Part shown: in pieces, positions 51,797 through 60,598 of the stretch | Layout of the letters: every line of letters starts with the position of its first letter | Position numbering within the stretch: the stretch's first letter is position 1 | Assembly (NCBI RefSeq): GCF_000420485.1 | Contig: NZ_ATVA01000002.1 | Coordinates: 39,775-103,774 of the forward strand | DNA length: 64,000 bases | DNA from: Paucidesulfovibrio longus DSM 6739 | GTDB taxonomy: Bacteria > Desulfobacterota > Desulfovibrionia > Desulfovibrionales > Desulfovibrionaceae | Reading direction: 5' to 3' | The notes under the pieces: generated by a model | What the model saw: the letters and a program-made list of their open reading frames with translations, nothing else | Told to the model about the DNA's origin: nothing | Databases searched by the model: none | Program-made: the position numbers and the translations under genes

Positions 51797-53206
51797 TCAG
51801 CCGCGCATCCGGCCGCCGCGCTTGATGATCTTTTGCAGGCTGACCCTTTCGATTCCGGAGAGGCGGGCGGCCTCGGAAATGTTCCCGCCGGTCCTGGCGA
51901 GAACATGCTCCACGTAGCAGCGTGTGAAGTTGGTGAGCACGGTGGATTTGGCTTCCTTGTAGGGCATCAGCTCTTCCGTGCCCGCTCCGGGAACGAAGAC
52001 GCCGGGCTGGGTCTGCTGCGTCCTCGGCAGTCCGCCTTCGGCCTGGTGCAGGTGGATCGCCTCCACCTGCCGGCCAGGGCAGAAAACGGTCAGGCGGCGG
52101 ACCGTGTTCTGCAACTCGCGCACGTTGCCCGGCCAGGGGCGTTCGCAGAGGCAGCGCAGCACCTCCGGCCCCAGCACCTTGGGCGAAAGGCGCATTTCCC
52201 GGCAGGTCTGCTCCAGGAAGTGTGCGGCCAGCAGCGGGATGTCCTCGCGATGGTCCCGCAAGGGCAGGGTCGTCACGGTGAGCACGTTCAGCCTGTAGAA
52301 CAGATCCTCCCGGAACAGCCCCGCGGTGATGCGCTCTTCGAGATTCTGGTTGGTGGTGGCCAGGATGCGCACGTCGATCCTGGTGGTGCCGTTCGCCCCC
52401 ACTGGCCGGACTTCGCGCTCCTGAAGCACGCGCAGGAGCTTGGTCTGCACGGACATGGGGATGTCGCCGATCTCGTCGAGCAGGATGCTGCCGCCTCCGG
52501 CGGCCACGAAGAGGCCCTGCCGGGCCTTTTCCGCTCCTGTGAAGGCGCCTTTGACGTGGCCGAAAAGCTCGCTTTCCAAGAGGTGTTCAGGGATTGCCGG
52601 GCAGTTCACCGTCACGAAAGGGCCTTTGGCGCGGTTGCTCAGACGGTGGATGGTGCCCGCCACCAGCTCCTTGCCCGTTCCGGACTCGCCGCGCACGAGC
52701 ACCGTGTAGTCCGAAGCCGCCACCGCGGCGATGGATTCCTTGAGCTGGCGCATGGCCGGGGCGTCGCCCACCAGAGTGCGCGCGCCCTCCGCCCGGCGGG
52801 CCAGGTCGCGCAGGGCTTTGTTTTCGCCGAGCAGCCTGCCGTGTTCCAGCCCCTTGCGCACGGAGCGGAGCAGCTCCTCACGCTTCACGGGCTTGGTCAG
52901 AAAATCATAGGCTCCGCCCTTGAGCGCGGCCACGGCGGCCTCCACGCTGCCGTAGCCCGTGAGCAGGATCACTGTCAGGCCGGGCACGAGTTCCAGAGCC
53001 TGATGCAGCAGCTCCTGACCGTCCAGTCCGGGCATGCGCAGGTCCGTGAGCATGAGATCCGCTCCAGAAGTGGCCAGGATTTCGAGGGCCTCGGAGCCGT
53101 CGCCAGCCATGGCGATCTCCACGTTCGGAAAGCCCGAAACGACCAGCCGGGCCAGCCCCTGGGCGAAGTCCGGCTCGTCGTCAACGAGCAGGATGCGCTG
53201 GGTCAT
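51797..53206 (-). CDS. NtrC-family sigma-54-dependent response regulator
   Basis: 469 residues. The receiver domain has the acidic DDEPD, phosphoacceptor Asp55 (MLTDLRMPG) and Lys in TKPVK. The AAA+ domain has Walker A GESGTGKE (173-180), the sigma-54 contact loop GAFTGA (220-225), Walker B ILLDEI (241-246) and the arginine-finger region FREDLFYRLNVLTV. The Fis-type helix-turn-helix is at the C terminus (GGNISEAARLSGIERVSLQK). The start directly follows the kinase stop, so the pair is coupled. It is therefore an activator of sigma-54 promoters, and one lies in the adjoining divergent region. Confidence 0.95.
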   Translation of the reverse strand: MTQRILLVDDEPDFAQGLARLVVSGFPNVEIAMAGDGSEALEILATSGADLMLTDLRMPGLDGQELLHQALELVPGLTVILLTGYGSVEAAVAALKGGAYDFLTKPVKREELLRSVRKGLEHGRLLGENKALRDLARRAEGARTLVGDAPAMRQLKESIAAVAASDYTVLVRGESGTGKELVAGTIHRLSNRAKGPFVTVNCPAIPEHLLESELFGHVKGAFTGAEKARQGLFVAAGGGSILLDEIGDIPMSVQTKLLRVLQEREVRPVGANGTTRIDVRILATTNQNLEERITAGLFREDLFYRLNVLTVTTLPLRDHREDIPLLAAHFLEQTCREMRLSPKVLGPEVLRCLCERPWPGNVRELQNTVRRLTVFCPGRQVEAIHLHQAEGGLPRTQQTQPGVFVPGAGTEELMPYKEAKSTVLTNFTRCYVEHVLARTGGNISEAARLSGIERVSLQKIIKRGGRMRG

Positions 53207-55600
53207 CTAGGTTCCCTCCGTGGCCAGAGGCAGGTGCACGCGGAACACCGCACCGCCGCCGGGCCTGTTTTTCACTTCGATGTCGCCGCCCAGGTCGCGC
53301 GTCAGCCCGTAGATAACGGCCAGGCCGAGGCCTGTGCCTTTGCCCACTTCCTTGGTGGTGAAGAACGGGTCGAACACGCGGTTCAGATGTTCCGGCAGGA
53401 TGCCCGGACCGTTGTCCGTCACGCTGATGCAGGCGAAGCGGGAGTCGGCATCCACGCCCACGCAGACCTCCCCGGCGCGTCCCTCTTTTTCCTCCAGGCC
53501 GTGAACCGCGTCCAGGGCGTTCATCACCAGATTGGTCAGGATGTGTTCCAGGGCGTCCGCGCCGGCGCGAACGGGCGCGATGTCCGGAGCCGCTTCCAGG
53601 AAGAGCCGCGCCTTGCATGACCTGGCCTTGGGCTGCATGAGGTCCACGGTGGCGGCGGCCACGCCGGTCAGATCGCTGGGACCGGGCGAGGCGGGGCGGG
53701 GGCGGCTGAAGTCGAGCAGGTCGCGCACCACGCGCTGTGCCTGCTCGGTGTGGCGGATGATCACCGCGAGGTCGGACTGGGCCTGTCCGTCGCGCTGCGA
53801 TGCGGCGAGCAGCTCGGCGTAGCAGAGGATCACGCCGAGAGGGTTGTTTATCTCGTGGGCCAGTCCGGTGGCGAGCTGCCCCACGGCCACGATGCGTTCG
53901 TTGCGCAGCATCTGGCCCTCCAGGCGGCGTTCCGTGGTGATTTCGCGCAGGGAAGCCACGTGGCGTCCGCCTCCGGGCTCCTTGAGACGATAGAGATGGG
54001 CCGCGAAAATGCGGCCATCCGGCAGTTCGAATTCGCCGCAACCCGTGTCGGCGGTGGCGGCGCGGACCTTCTTCAACAGAAATCCGAATCCTTGCCCGTT
54101 CAGGGTGGCGACCAGATCGCGGGCCGTGGTGTTGGCCAGCAGCACCGAGTCGCCCGTGTCCAGCAGCAGCAGCGGGTCGGCGATGCTCTCGAAGATGGAG
54201 GAAAGCATGGCGTTCTGGCTCAGAAGCCCGTCGAGCGCTTCCAGGTTCTCCATGGCGATGCCGAGCTGCTGGCCGATGGCGCGGGCCAGGTCCGCCAGGC
54301 GGTCGCTGCTCTCCTGGGCCTTGTCCCAGTAGAGGCAAAGCAGTCCCCGGCTGGTTCCCGACGTCTGCACCGGGATGTGCCAGGCCAGGGCGCTCATGCG
54401 CAGCTCGCCGCTGGTCACCAGGTCGTGCCAGTCCGGGGGGAGGTCCGGCTTGGCGGCGGAGTCGGGCCAGGAAACGAAATCCGAGGCGGCCAGGATGCAG
54501 ATGTAGCACGCGCGCGCGGCGCCGAAGCGCCTGGCGATGAGTTCGAGCCCGGAACGCAGGAGTTCCTGCTTGTTCTGGCTTTCGTTCAGGCTGTTCAGCA
54601 GCGAGACGAACAGGGCCACATCCGCCCGGCGGTCGTCCGCCAGTCGGGTCAGGTCCACGGTGCGCTCGACGACCTTGTCTTCCAGGGTGGCGGCGTATTC
54701 CTTGAGGTCGACGCGCGCCTGGCGCAGGTGCTCGGCGAACGTCTCGAAACCGTGCAGGATGCCCTCGATCTCGTCGTTCCGGGGCAGGGCCTGCTCCGTC
54801 TGTTCAGGCTGCTTGGATGCCTCGTCCGGAAACAGGCGCTGCATGACTCCGGTGACTTGGCGCAGGCTGTGGACCACGAGCCGGTGGAAGAATCCCTGGA
54901 TGACGAGGAAGAGCACGAGGATGCCGGAGGCGAACAAAAGCGCGAAGGAGAAGGTCGCGTCGCGGATGCCGCCCACGTCGCGCTGGACCTTGAGCCGGAC
55001 CAGGTCGATGCCCGCCAGCTCGCCGACCTTGCGGCCGAAACCGCGCTCCGCCCCGTAGCGGGCGATGAGTTCGCGGGGAGCCTCTGCCGGGTCGCCGTGG
55101 CAGTGCATGCAGGAAGGTTCGTACCGCTGCACGTAAACGGTGATGAAGTTGCGCTCGCCGTTGACTTCAGCAAATAATTCCAGATGTTTCAGCTTCGGGT
55201 CGGCCCGGAAGCGCTCTATGAAGCCGCGCTCCATTCCGTTGGCCTCGAAGTCCGGATTGCGCGCGCCTTCCGCGACCCGGCGGTAGACGAAGCTCTCATG
55301 CGCGAGGTCCGGGTCGCTCATCACCGCGCGGGTGACATAGGAGGTGCTCATGGCCTCCAGCACGAACTGATCTCCGGGCAGAGTCTCGTACATGGTGGGC
55401 CGAAGCGTGTTGCGCACGTAGCGCTGCATGGCCTCCACGTTGGAGAGGATGAGCGAGGCCTTTTCGCGCGCTTCGCCTTCCATGAGCCGGCCGAGATGCA
55501 AATGCAGACTCAAGGCGAAGAAGGCCACGAGCGCCGTCATGAGCAGGACCAACCCGAAGAAGAACTTGCTCTGCAAACTGTGCGGCATGAGCCGATGCAT
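53207..55600 (-). CDS. Haem-c sensor histidine kinase (Tll0287/DUF3365-like periplasmic domain)
   Basis: 797 residues from an ATG at 55600 (another at 55588). A membrane helix (about 13-33) precedes a periplasmic DUF3365-like domain with a c-type haem site CMHCH at 164-168 ([14 protein letters not shown]). A second helix (about 217-236), a HAMP-like region and coiled coil, a GAF-like domain (about 340-470), a PAS domain and the kinase core follow: H-box [46 protein letters not shown]. Such haem domains sense redox state or small gases such as NO or O2. It pairs with the NtrC-type regulator directly downstream. Confidence 0.93.
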   Translation of the reverse strand: MHRLMPHSLQSKFFFGLVLLMTALVAFFALSLHLHLGRLMEGEAREKASLILSNVEAMQRYVRNTLRPTMYETLPGDQFVLEAMSTSYVTRAVMSDPDLAHESFVYRRVAEGARNPDFEANGMERGFIERFRADPKLKHLELFAEVNGERNFITVYVQRYEPSCMHCHGDPAEAPRELIARYGAERGFGRKVGELAGIDLVRLKVQRDVGGIRDATFSFALLFASGILVLFLVIQGFFHRLVVHSLRQVTGVMQRLFPDEASKQPEQTEQALPRNDEIEGILHGFETFAEHLRQARVDLKEYAATLEDKVVERTVDLTRLADDRRADVALFVSLLNSLNESQNKQELLRSGLELIARRFGAARACYICILAASDFVSWPDSAAKPDLPPDWHDLVTSGELRMSALAWHIPVQTSGTSRGLLCLYWDKAQESSDRLADLARAIGQQLGIAMENLEALDGLLSQNAMLSSIFESIADPLLLLDTGDSVLLANTTARDLVATLNGQGFGFLLKKVRAATADTGCGEFELPDGRIFAAHLYRLKEPGGGRHVASLREITTERRLEGQMLRNERIVAVGQLATGLAHEINNPLGVILCYAELLAASQRDGQAQSDLAVIIRHTEQAQRVVRDLLDFSRPRPASPGPSDLTGVAAATVDLMQPKARSCKARLFLEAAPDIAPVRAGADALEHILTNLVMNALDAVHGLEEKEGRAGEVCVGVDADSRFACISVTDNGPGILPEHLNRVFDPFFTTKEVGKGTGLGLAVIYGLTRDLGGDIEVKNRPGGGAVFRVHLPLATEGT

Positions 55601-55662
55601 GATAGCACCATCCCATTTTTGGGGCAGCATAAGCGGCGGAGCCGATGAAGGCAACGGCTGTT

Positions 55663-55695
55663 TGCATTGCTGCGTTCTCTCGGCAGCACGGTGCA
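55663..55695. promoter_or_regulatory. Imperfect dyad, candidate enhancer site for the NtrC-type regulator
   Basis: TGCA-N2-GCTGC is mirrored by GCAGC-N4-TGCA around a 9-bp centre. It lies 78-110 bp upstream of the sigma-54 promoter, the usual place for an activator-binding site. Confidence 0.4.
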
Positions 55696-55772
55696 GCCGC
55701 GCGGTAGCAGTTTGCGTTGACCGGCTAAAAAATAATCAAGTCATTTCAGCGTATTGAATTTTTTATAACAAC

Positions 55773-55788
55773 TGGAATCCTTTTTGCT
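55773..55788 (+). promoter_or_regulatory. Sigma-54 (-24/-12) promoter for the YeiH-family gene
   Basis: TGG at 55773-55775 and TTGCT at 55784-55788 give the invariant GG-N10-GC spacing of sigma-54 promoters. The sequence between is not perfect (A and T for C). It points to the YeiH-like gene, leaving a 5' leader of about 150 nt. Confidence 0.72.
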
Positions 55789-55946
55789 CAAGGAGGGTGC
55801 CGCGTTGGAGCGGGGGCGTCGTTCGGGAGCGCACGGGAGCGCGACGAGCCAAGACGCCCGGAGAGAGGAACGTGAGGGTGCGGCGCGCCAGGGGTGGCCG
55901 CCTGAAACATATCGTTGCACCCGGAAGAGACAGTGAGGAGGTTGGT

Positions 55947-57383
55947 ATGGCTGAAAGACGATGGCTCACTGAGGACAAGCTCGCCCTGATCATGGGCATG
56001 ATCCTCTTCTGCCTCGGGATGCTGAACTTCATCGGAGTGGATGTCCTGGGCTGGTGCGTCAACACCAAGATCTGGATGGATCCGGGCGCGATCTTCGTGC
56101 CTACGTCCGAGGTCTACAAAAACTTGCCCGGCTATGTCTCCCTGCTGATCACCTACGTGTTCATCACCGCGTTTTTGAGCGTGGGCGTTAAATTCCTGGG
56201 CGGCGACGTGATCAAGTTCGCCAAGTCCTTCACCGTCGTGTTTTTCGTCAGCATGGCCTGCTGGGCCGCCGGCCACTATGCCGTGATCGCGGCCACCCCG
56301 GACAAGCTGGAGCAGTTTCATCTGACCTGGGCCATGGGCCTCACCGGCGAGGCCGGCTTCATCGTGGCCCTGGTGCTCGGCATCCTGGTGGGCAACTTCA
56401 TGCCCGGACTGTCCGAGGAATTGAAGGAGGCCCTGCGGCCCGAAATGTACATCAAGATCGCCATCGTCATCCTGGGCGCGGAACTCGGCGTGAAGGCCGT
56501 CGACGCCCTGGGTCTGGCCTCCGCGGTCATTTTCCGGGGACTTTGCGCCATTGTCGAAGCCTATCTGATCTACTGGGCGCTCGTGTATTACATCTCCCGC
56601 AAGTACTTCAAATTCAGCAAGGAATGGTCCGCGCCGCTCGCCTCCGGCATCTCCATCTGCGGCGTTTCCGCGGCCATCGCCACGGGCGGCTCCATCCGCG
56701 CCCGTCCCATCGTGCCCATCATGGTCTCCTCGCTGGTGGTCGTGTTCACCTGCATCGAGATGCTCGTGCTGCCCTTCGTGGCCCAGTGGTGGCTCAGCGG
56801 CGAGCCCATGGTCGCCGGCGCCTGGATGGGTCTGGCGGTCAAGTCCGACGGCGGGGCCGTGGCTTCCGGCGCCATCACCGACGCGCTGATCCGCGCCAAG
56901 GTTCTCGCCGACACGGGCGTGCAGTATCAGAGCGGCTGGATCACCATGGCCACCACGACCATCAAGATCTTCATCGATGTGTTCATCGGCATCTGGGCCT
57001 TCATCCTGGCCATGGTGTGGTGCACGTTCATCGACTGCAAGCCCGGACAGCGCATGAAGTTCTCCGAAGTGCTGGACCGCTTCCCCCGTTTCGTGGGCGG
57101 ATACGTCATCACCTTCGTGATCATGCTGCTCATCTGCGCCCTGCACCCGGACATGGTCAAGATGGGCAAGGCCGTCATCGCCGGGACGGGCAAGTTCAGG
57201 GGCATCTTCTTCGTGCTCACCTTCTTCACCATCGGCGTGGTTTCGAACTTCAAGAAGCTCTGGGCGGAAGGCATCGGCAAGCTGGCGGCGGTCTATGTCG
57301 TCTGTCTGGCGGGCTTCATCATCTGGATCGGTCTGTTCATATCCTGGCTGTTCTTCCACGGCGTGACGCCGCCAGTGGTCTAG
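55947..57383 (+). CDS. YeiH-family (UPF0324) putative sulfate/anion exporter
   Basis: 478 residues from the ATG with AGGAGG 5-6 bases upstream; an in-frame GTG at 55872 is possible but has a poorer site. About ten hydrophobic helices are seen. The family core is clear: LVLGILVGNF, IKIAIVILGAELGVKAVDAL, FSKEWSAPLASGISICGVSA, AIATGGSIRARPIVPIMV and GAWMGLAVKSDGGAVASGAI, with KFRGIFFVLTFFTIGVVSNF near the end. YeiH-type proteins are annotated as putative sulfate exporters; transport of other anions is possible. The protein is longer than usual (about 340), mostly from extra loops. Expression should depend on the neighbouring sigma-54 activator. Confidence 0.87.
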   Translation: MAERRWLTEDKLALIMGMILFCLGMLNFIGVDVLGWCVNTKIWMDPGAIFVPTSEVYKNLPGYVSLLITYVFITAFLSVGVKFLGGDVIKFAKSFTVVFFVSMACWAAGHYAVIAATPDKLEQFHLTWAMGLTGEAGFIVALVLGILVGNFMPGLSEELKEALRPEMYIKIAIVILGAELGVKAVDALGLASAVIFRGLCAIVEAYLIYWALVYYISRKYFKFSKEWSAPLASGISICGVSAAIATGGSIRARPIVPIMVSSLVVVFTCIEMLVLPFVAQWWLSGEPMVAGAWMGLAVKSDGGAVASGAITDALIRAKVLADTGVQYQSGWITMATTTIKIFIDVFIGIWAFILAMVWCTFIDCKPGQRMKFSEVLDRFPRFVGGYVITFVIMLLICALHPDMVKMGKAVIAGTGKFRGIFFVLTFFTIGVVSNFKKLWAEGIGKLAAVYVVCLAGFIIWIGLFISWLFFHGVTPPVV

Positions 57384-57422
57384 AAACGAAAGGCGTCGAA
57401 TAAAACTCAAAGGAGAACAGGT

Positions 57423-57593
57423 ATGCAGCTTGAAGAAAACAAGATCGCAGAAGAAATGGAAAAGATGGAGTATGAACCCCTTCTTCCCATCGAACTGAAG
57501 CTCATCCGCTGGAGCCTGGGCATCGGGATCGCCTCCCTGGTGCTGCTCTACTGGGTCAGCGCGACCTTCTTCCCCGCCTCCCACGGCGTATAG
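57423..57593 (+). CDS. 56-residue membrane protein downstream of the YeiH-like exporter
   Basis: 56 residues from an ATG with AAAGGAGA 8 bases upstream, a strong ribosome site. An acidic N terminus (MQLEENKIAEEMEKMEYEPL) is followed by LLPIELKLIRWSLG and one membrane helix (IGIASLVLLYWVSATFF). The gene is 39 bp after the YeiH-like stop and 55 bp before the next gene. It is probably a small subunit or regulator of the transporter. I do not recognise a family. Confidence 0.7.
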   Translation: MQLEENKIAEEMEKMEYEPLLPIELKLIRWSLGIGIASLVLLYWVSATFFPASHGV

Positions 57594-57648
57594 GACCACT
57601 CAAGACGTGCGCGGCGCTCCGGTGCCGCGCACGCCCGCGGAGGGAAAG

Positions 57649-57924
57649 ATGGAACAGTGTGAATCGCTTTTGAGCAAGGTGGTGGGCATGGTGCGCGAGG
57701 ACCAGCGGACGGTCCTGCGCCGGCGCATCGAGGAGGCCGTGATCGAAGAGGCCGGAGGCGAGGGACCGTGCGGCCCCAAGGCATACAGGTTTCTCAAGGA
57801 TCTCGATATCTTCATAAACATGCCTGGACCGGATTTCATCTATTCGCGCGGCATCGCCGAGAGTCTGCGCGTGGGCGAGGACATCTTCGAACTGGCCTAC
57901 GTCATCAAACGGGCCATGCAATAA
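57649..57924 (+). CDS. Soluble 91-residue protein, third gene of the sigma-54 unit
   Basis: 91 residues from an ATG with CGGAGGG upstream. It is charged and helical (LLSKVVGMVREDQRTVLRRR, then IEEAVIEEAGGEGPCGPKAY) and has FINMPGPDFIYSRGIAESLR near the end, with no signal peptide or membrane helix. It follows the YeiH-like and small membrane genes without a terminator, so it probably belongs to the same transcript. I do not recognise the family. Confidence 0.65.
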   Translation: MEQCESLLSKVVGMVREDQRTVLRRRIEEAVIEEAGGEGPCGPKAYRFLKDLDIFINMPGPDFIYSRGIAESLRVGEDIFELAYVIKRAMQ

Positions 57925-58001
57925 GGTTTGGGATCGGATCAGTGCGGGTTCGGTCCCGCCGCATCGCTCTGTCGTCGGCAGCGGGCGGCTTATGACGATT
58001 C

Positions 58002-58039
58002 AAGCGGGACGGGCGCGGAAACGAGCGCCCGTCCCGCTT
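58002..58039. terminator. Intrinsic terminator between convergent genes
   Basis: A 15-bp perfect stem (58002-58016 with 58025-58039) with an 8-nt loop is followed by TTTCTTTC. Confidence 0.85.
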
Positions 58040-58070
58040 TCTTTCGGGATATGCCCTTGCGGGCCGCGTT

Positions 58071-58868
58071 TCAATATCCCCGGCATTCGCGGGCGGCCTT
58101 GACGAACGCCTTGAATATCTTCCGGTGCACGCGGTGTTGCAGCAGGAATTCGGGATGCCACTGCACGCCGACCACGAACGGCTCCTCCGTGGATTCCACG
58201 GCCTGGGTAATCCCTGCCTTGTCCCGCGCGCAGACCCGAAGGCCGCGCCCGGTCCGGTCGATGGCCTGGTGGTGGAGGGCGTTGACGCGCAGGGTTGTGG
58301 TCCCGAATATCCCGGCCAGCAGGGAGTCTTCGGCCAGATTCACGGTTTTCAGCGGGAGCACCGTGTGCGGCGGGGTCACGTCTTCGTAGAATTCCGCGAT
58401 GTCCTGGTGCAGCGAGCCGCCCAGGGCCACGTTGATGAGCTGCATGCCCCGGCAGGTGCCGAGCAGAGGCAGCCCGGCCTCGCTGGCCCGGGCGATCAGC
58501 CCCAGCTCGAACTCGTCGCGCGCCGGGTCGGCCTCCGGAGTGCCGCGCACGCCGACGCCGCTCAGGGCCAGGCGCAGCAGGAAGATCAGCGCGGAAAGCA
58601 GCAGCCGCAGGAGATTTCCCCAGGACAGGCGCTTGCCTTCCCGGACCACTTGCTCTCCGAGCTTCGCCAGCTTGCCGTAGCGTTTGGGGTCGATATCCGA
58701 ACCGCCGGAGAGCAGCAAGCCGTCGAAGGCGGCGTCGTCCGGCAGGGGCCGCGAGGTGGTCAGGCGGACGGCCCGGCCCCCGGCCAGAAAGATGCCCAGG
58801 CGGCAGAACGTCCACATGAACCAGCCGCCCTGTTCGGCCGTGCTTACGGCGATGACCGGGCGGCTCAC
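58071..58868 (-). CDS. Class-I glutamine amidotransferase (peptidase C26), amidoligase partner
   Basis: 265 residues from a GTG overlapping the stop of the amidoligase gene. The C26 core is intact: LLLSGGSDIDPKRYGKL, nucleophile Cys in LLGTCRGMQLINVALGG, and the His-Glu pair VQWHPEFLL. Between the first and second parts is an unusual hydrophobic insert (LLRLLLSALIFLLRLALSG, about residues 90-110) not seen in ordinary PuuD-type hydrolases, which may anchor the enzyme at the membrane. Coupling to a predicted amidoligase suggests it supplies ammonia from glutamine or cleaves the gamma-glutamyl product. Confidence 0.88.
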   Translation of the reverse strand: MSRPVIAVSTAEQGGWFMWTFCRLGIFLAGGRAVRLTTSRPLPDDAAFDGLLLSGGSDIDPKRYGKLAKLGEQVVREGKRLSWGNLLRLLLSALIFLLRLALSGVGVRGTPEADPARDEFELGLIARASEAGLPLLGTCRGMQLINVALGGSLHQDIAEFYEDVTPPHTVLPLKTVNLAEDSLLAGIFGTTTLRVNALHHQAIDRTGRGLRVCARDKAGITQAVESTEEPFVVGVQWHPEFLLQHRVHRKIFKAFVKAARECRGY

Positions 58869-59818
58869 GGGACGAGTCGCTTCCCCAGCCTGCGCAGCCA
58901 GTCCAGCGGGCTCTTCGGCCTTTGGGCGAATTCGCGGCATTGCCGGTCCAGTTCCTCGGAATCGGCGGCCAGCCGTTCGACCATGACCCAGCGGTTCCAT
59001 TCCAGGGCCATGGACCAGTCCGCATCGTCGATGCGGCAGTCGGGCAGGCGGTAGTGATAGGTGGGCCTGGGTTTGACCAGATGGGGTTCCTCCACCTTGC
59101 CGAGGACCGTGTCGGGGTCCAGGTGGGCGAACAGGCAGGTCATGTCCAGGGGCCGGTTCCGGGTCGGGTTGTGTTCCAGATAGTCGGCCACGAGGGCGTC
59201 CATGTCCGGCGCGTAGTCCGGGTCGAGCACCAGCTCGCGGTAGCTGTCCGGAAAATTGTCGATGAAGGGGGCGATGCGCCTGGAGGGGTCCACGTCGATC
59301 TCGTCGCGGAGCCGCTTTTCCAGCAGCAGGAACGCCTGGATATGGGCGCGCACCGAGTCGGCTTCGAGCGAAGGGGCCTCCGGGTTGAGCTGCATGCCGA
59401 AGGCATAGAGGGGCGAGGCCCGCGTGCCCTTGGCTCCAAGCTCGCGCAGTATCCGTTCCAGCTCGTCCATTTCGTGCATGCGGTCCAGGGGCACGGGCGG
59501 CGAGACCAGCTCGAAGGGCACGGCCACGGAAGCCGTTTCCAGCAGGGCGCTCTCAACGGCTTTTTCGGATTCCTGATCCAGGGTGATGCCGATCTTTTGC
59601 AGAAAGTCGCGGTAGCGGCGTTTCTTGAGCAGGTCCGCGTCCACCTCCAGCTGGAAGTCGCCCAGCCGGGTGCCCGCGACCGTGTGCACGAAGGCGTTTT
59701 CGGACTCGACCTTCCCGCCCAGCTCTTCAGCGATCCGTTCGGCAAGGCGCTTCAGGTCCACGCCTGCGAACTCCAGCTCGAAGCCGACGCGGCGCGTCCG
59801 GCCCTGGTCCGTGGTCAT
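58865..59818 (-). CDS. Putative amidoligase (Amidoligase_2 / COOH-NH2 ligase fold)
   Basis: 317 residues if read from the ATG at 59818 (MTTDQGRTRRVGFELEFAGV); an ATG at 59845 is also possible. The N-terminal GFELEF is the metal/ATP-binding strand of the carboxylate-amine ligase fold. Further conserved-looking pieces are LGDFQLEVDADLLKK, VPFELVSPPVPLDRM, YAFGMQLNPEAPS and MTCLFAHLDPDTV. Such enzymes join a carboxyl group to an amine, and the family is known for pairing with glutamine amidotransferases, as here (4-bp overlap). The substrate (peptide, polyamine or peptidoglycan precursor) is unknown. Confidence 0.82.
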   Translation of the reverse strand: MTTDQGRTRRVGFELEFAGVDLKRLAERIAEELGGKVESENAFVHTVAGTRLGDFQLEVDADLLKKRRYRDFLQKIGITLDQESEKAVESALLETASVAVPFELVSPPVPLDRMHEMDELERILRELGAKGTRASPLYAFGMQLNPEAPSLEADSVRAHIQAFLLLEKRLRDEIDVDPSRRIAPFIDNFPDSYRELVLDPDYAPDMDALVADYLEHNPTRNRPLDMTCLFAHLDPDTVLGKVEEPHLVKPRPTYHYRLPDCRIDDADWSMALEWNRWVMVERLAADSEELDRQCREFAQRPKSPLDWLRRLGKRLVP

Positions 59819-60068
59819 TGCGATGGATTCGGTTTCGTAGTGCATATGATCCAGCCGCGAAGAGTGGTCAAGAACGCGGACGCCGCGGCGTTTCGCCCGC
59901 ATATTCAAGATACATGCTTGCCTGCATGAGTCAACGCGCCTTGCGCCTGCGGGCGAACAGCCGCATCTGCCCGCGCACGCCGCAGACCTCGCAGGATGGA
60001 CCCTGCCCGTGCGGGGCGATTTGCGGACAGGCCGCAACCGGACTGCCCCGACCATCGAAGGGACCGTG

Positions 60069-60091
60069 GCGGGGGGGGAATCCCCCCCCCC
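60069..60091. repeat. G8/C10 homopolymer pair forming a hairpin
   Basis: Eight Gs (60071-60078) and ten Cs (60082-60091) are separated by AAT. Such runs are prone to replication slippage, and length may vary between cells. It lies just downstream of the small minus-strand gene that ends at 60105, and upstream of the amidoligase gene. Confidence 0.6.
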
Positions 60092-60104
60092 GCGGTGCGG
60101 CAGG

Positions 60105-60479
60105 TCATCTGCCGGGCGTGGGATAGATCTTCTGTTCGGTCTTGGCGGTGTTCTTTTCGAGACGGTGGTAGCGGTTCCAGGCGTTCGCGGACAAGCGGTC
60201 CAGAATGGAATCGAGATCGGAATCCCGCATCAATTCGCGCAGGCCCGCCCCTTCCATGAGCGAGTCCGAGAGCCGGTAGCCCTCGCCGCGCTCCAGGTCG
60301 AGCTGAATGTCCTGGATGTTGACTTCGGGGAGGTCGTCGCAGATATCCGTCAGCAGGTCGCGCACCATCTGGTAAAAGAACTTCTTCACGTCCTCGGTGG
60401 ATTCGGCCTGGGCCATCATTTCCCGGAAACGGCTGCGAGCTGTCTGCTCCTGGGCGCTGAACGAAAGCTGATCAGTCAT
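60105..60479 (-). CDS. Small soluble protein of unknown function
   Basis: 124 residues from an ATG at 60479 with AAGGAG 6-7 bases upstream. The chain is acidic and helical (QEQTARSRFREMMAQAESTE, FFYQMVRDLLTDICDDLPEV), with a C-terminal basic tail (RYHRLEKNTAKTEQKIY). No signal peptide, membrane helix or recognised domain. It lies between a hybrid kinase and the amidoligase pair on the same strand. The function is unknown. Confidence 0.6.
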   Translation of the reverse strand: MTDQLSFSAQEQTARSRFREMMAQAESTEDVKKFFYQMVRDLLTDICDDLPEVNIQDIQLDLERGEGYRLSDSLMEGAGLRELMRDSDLDSILDRLSANAWNRYHRLEKNTAKTEQKIYPTPGR

Positions 60480-60598
60480 GTCTTCTCCTTGGTGGTTTGA
60501 TGCCTGGGGCATCCAGTGAACCATCCCGCATCCTAGCATACGGAAGGAGCGTTGAACAATCCGAGGGGTGCCTTGACCGCCTCGTTTCTCCTCGCGGC

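Noticed and set aside
55797..55946. N-terminal extension of the YeiH-like protein
   Set aside because: The extra 50 residues are Arg/Gly-rich and unlike a membrane-protein start, while the ATG at 55947 has an ideal ribosome site.
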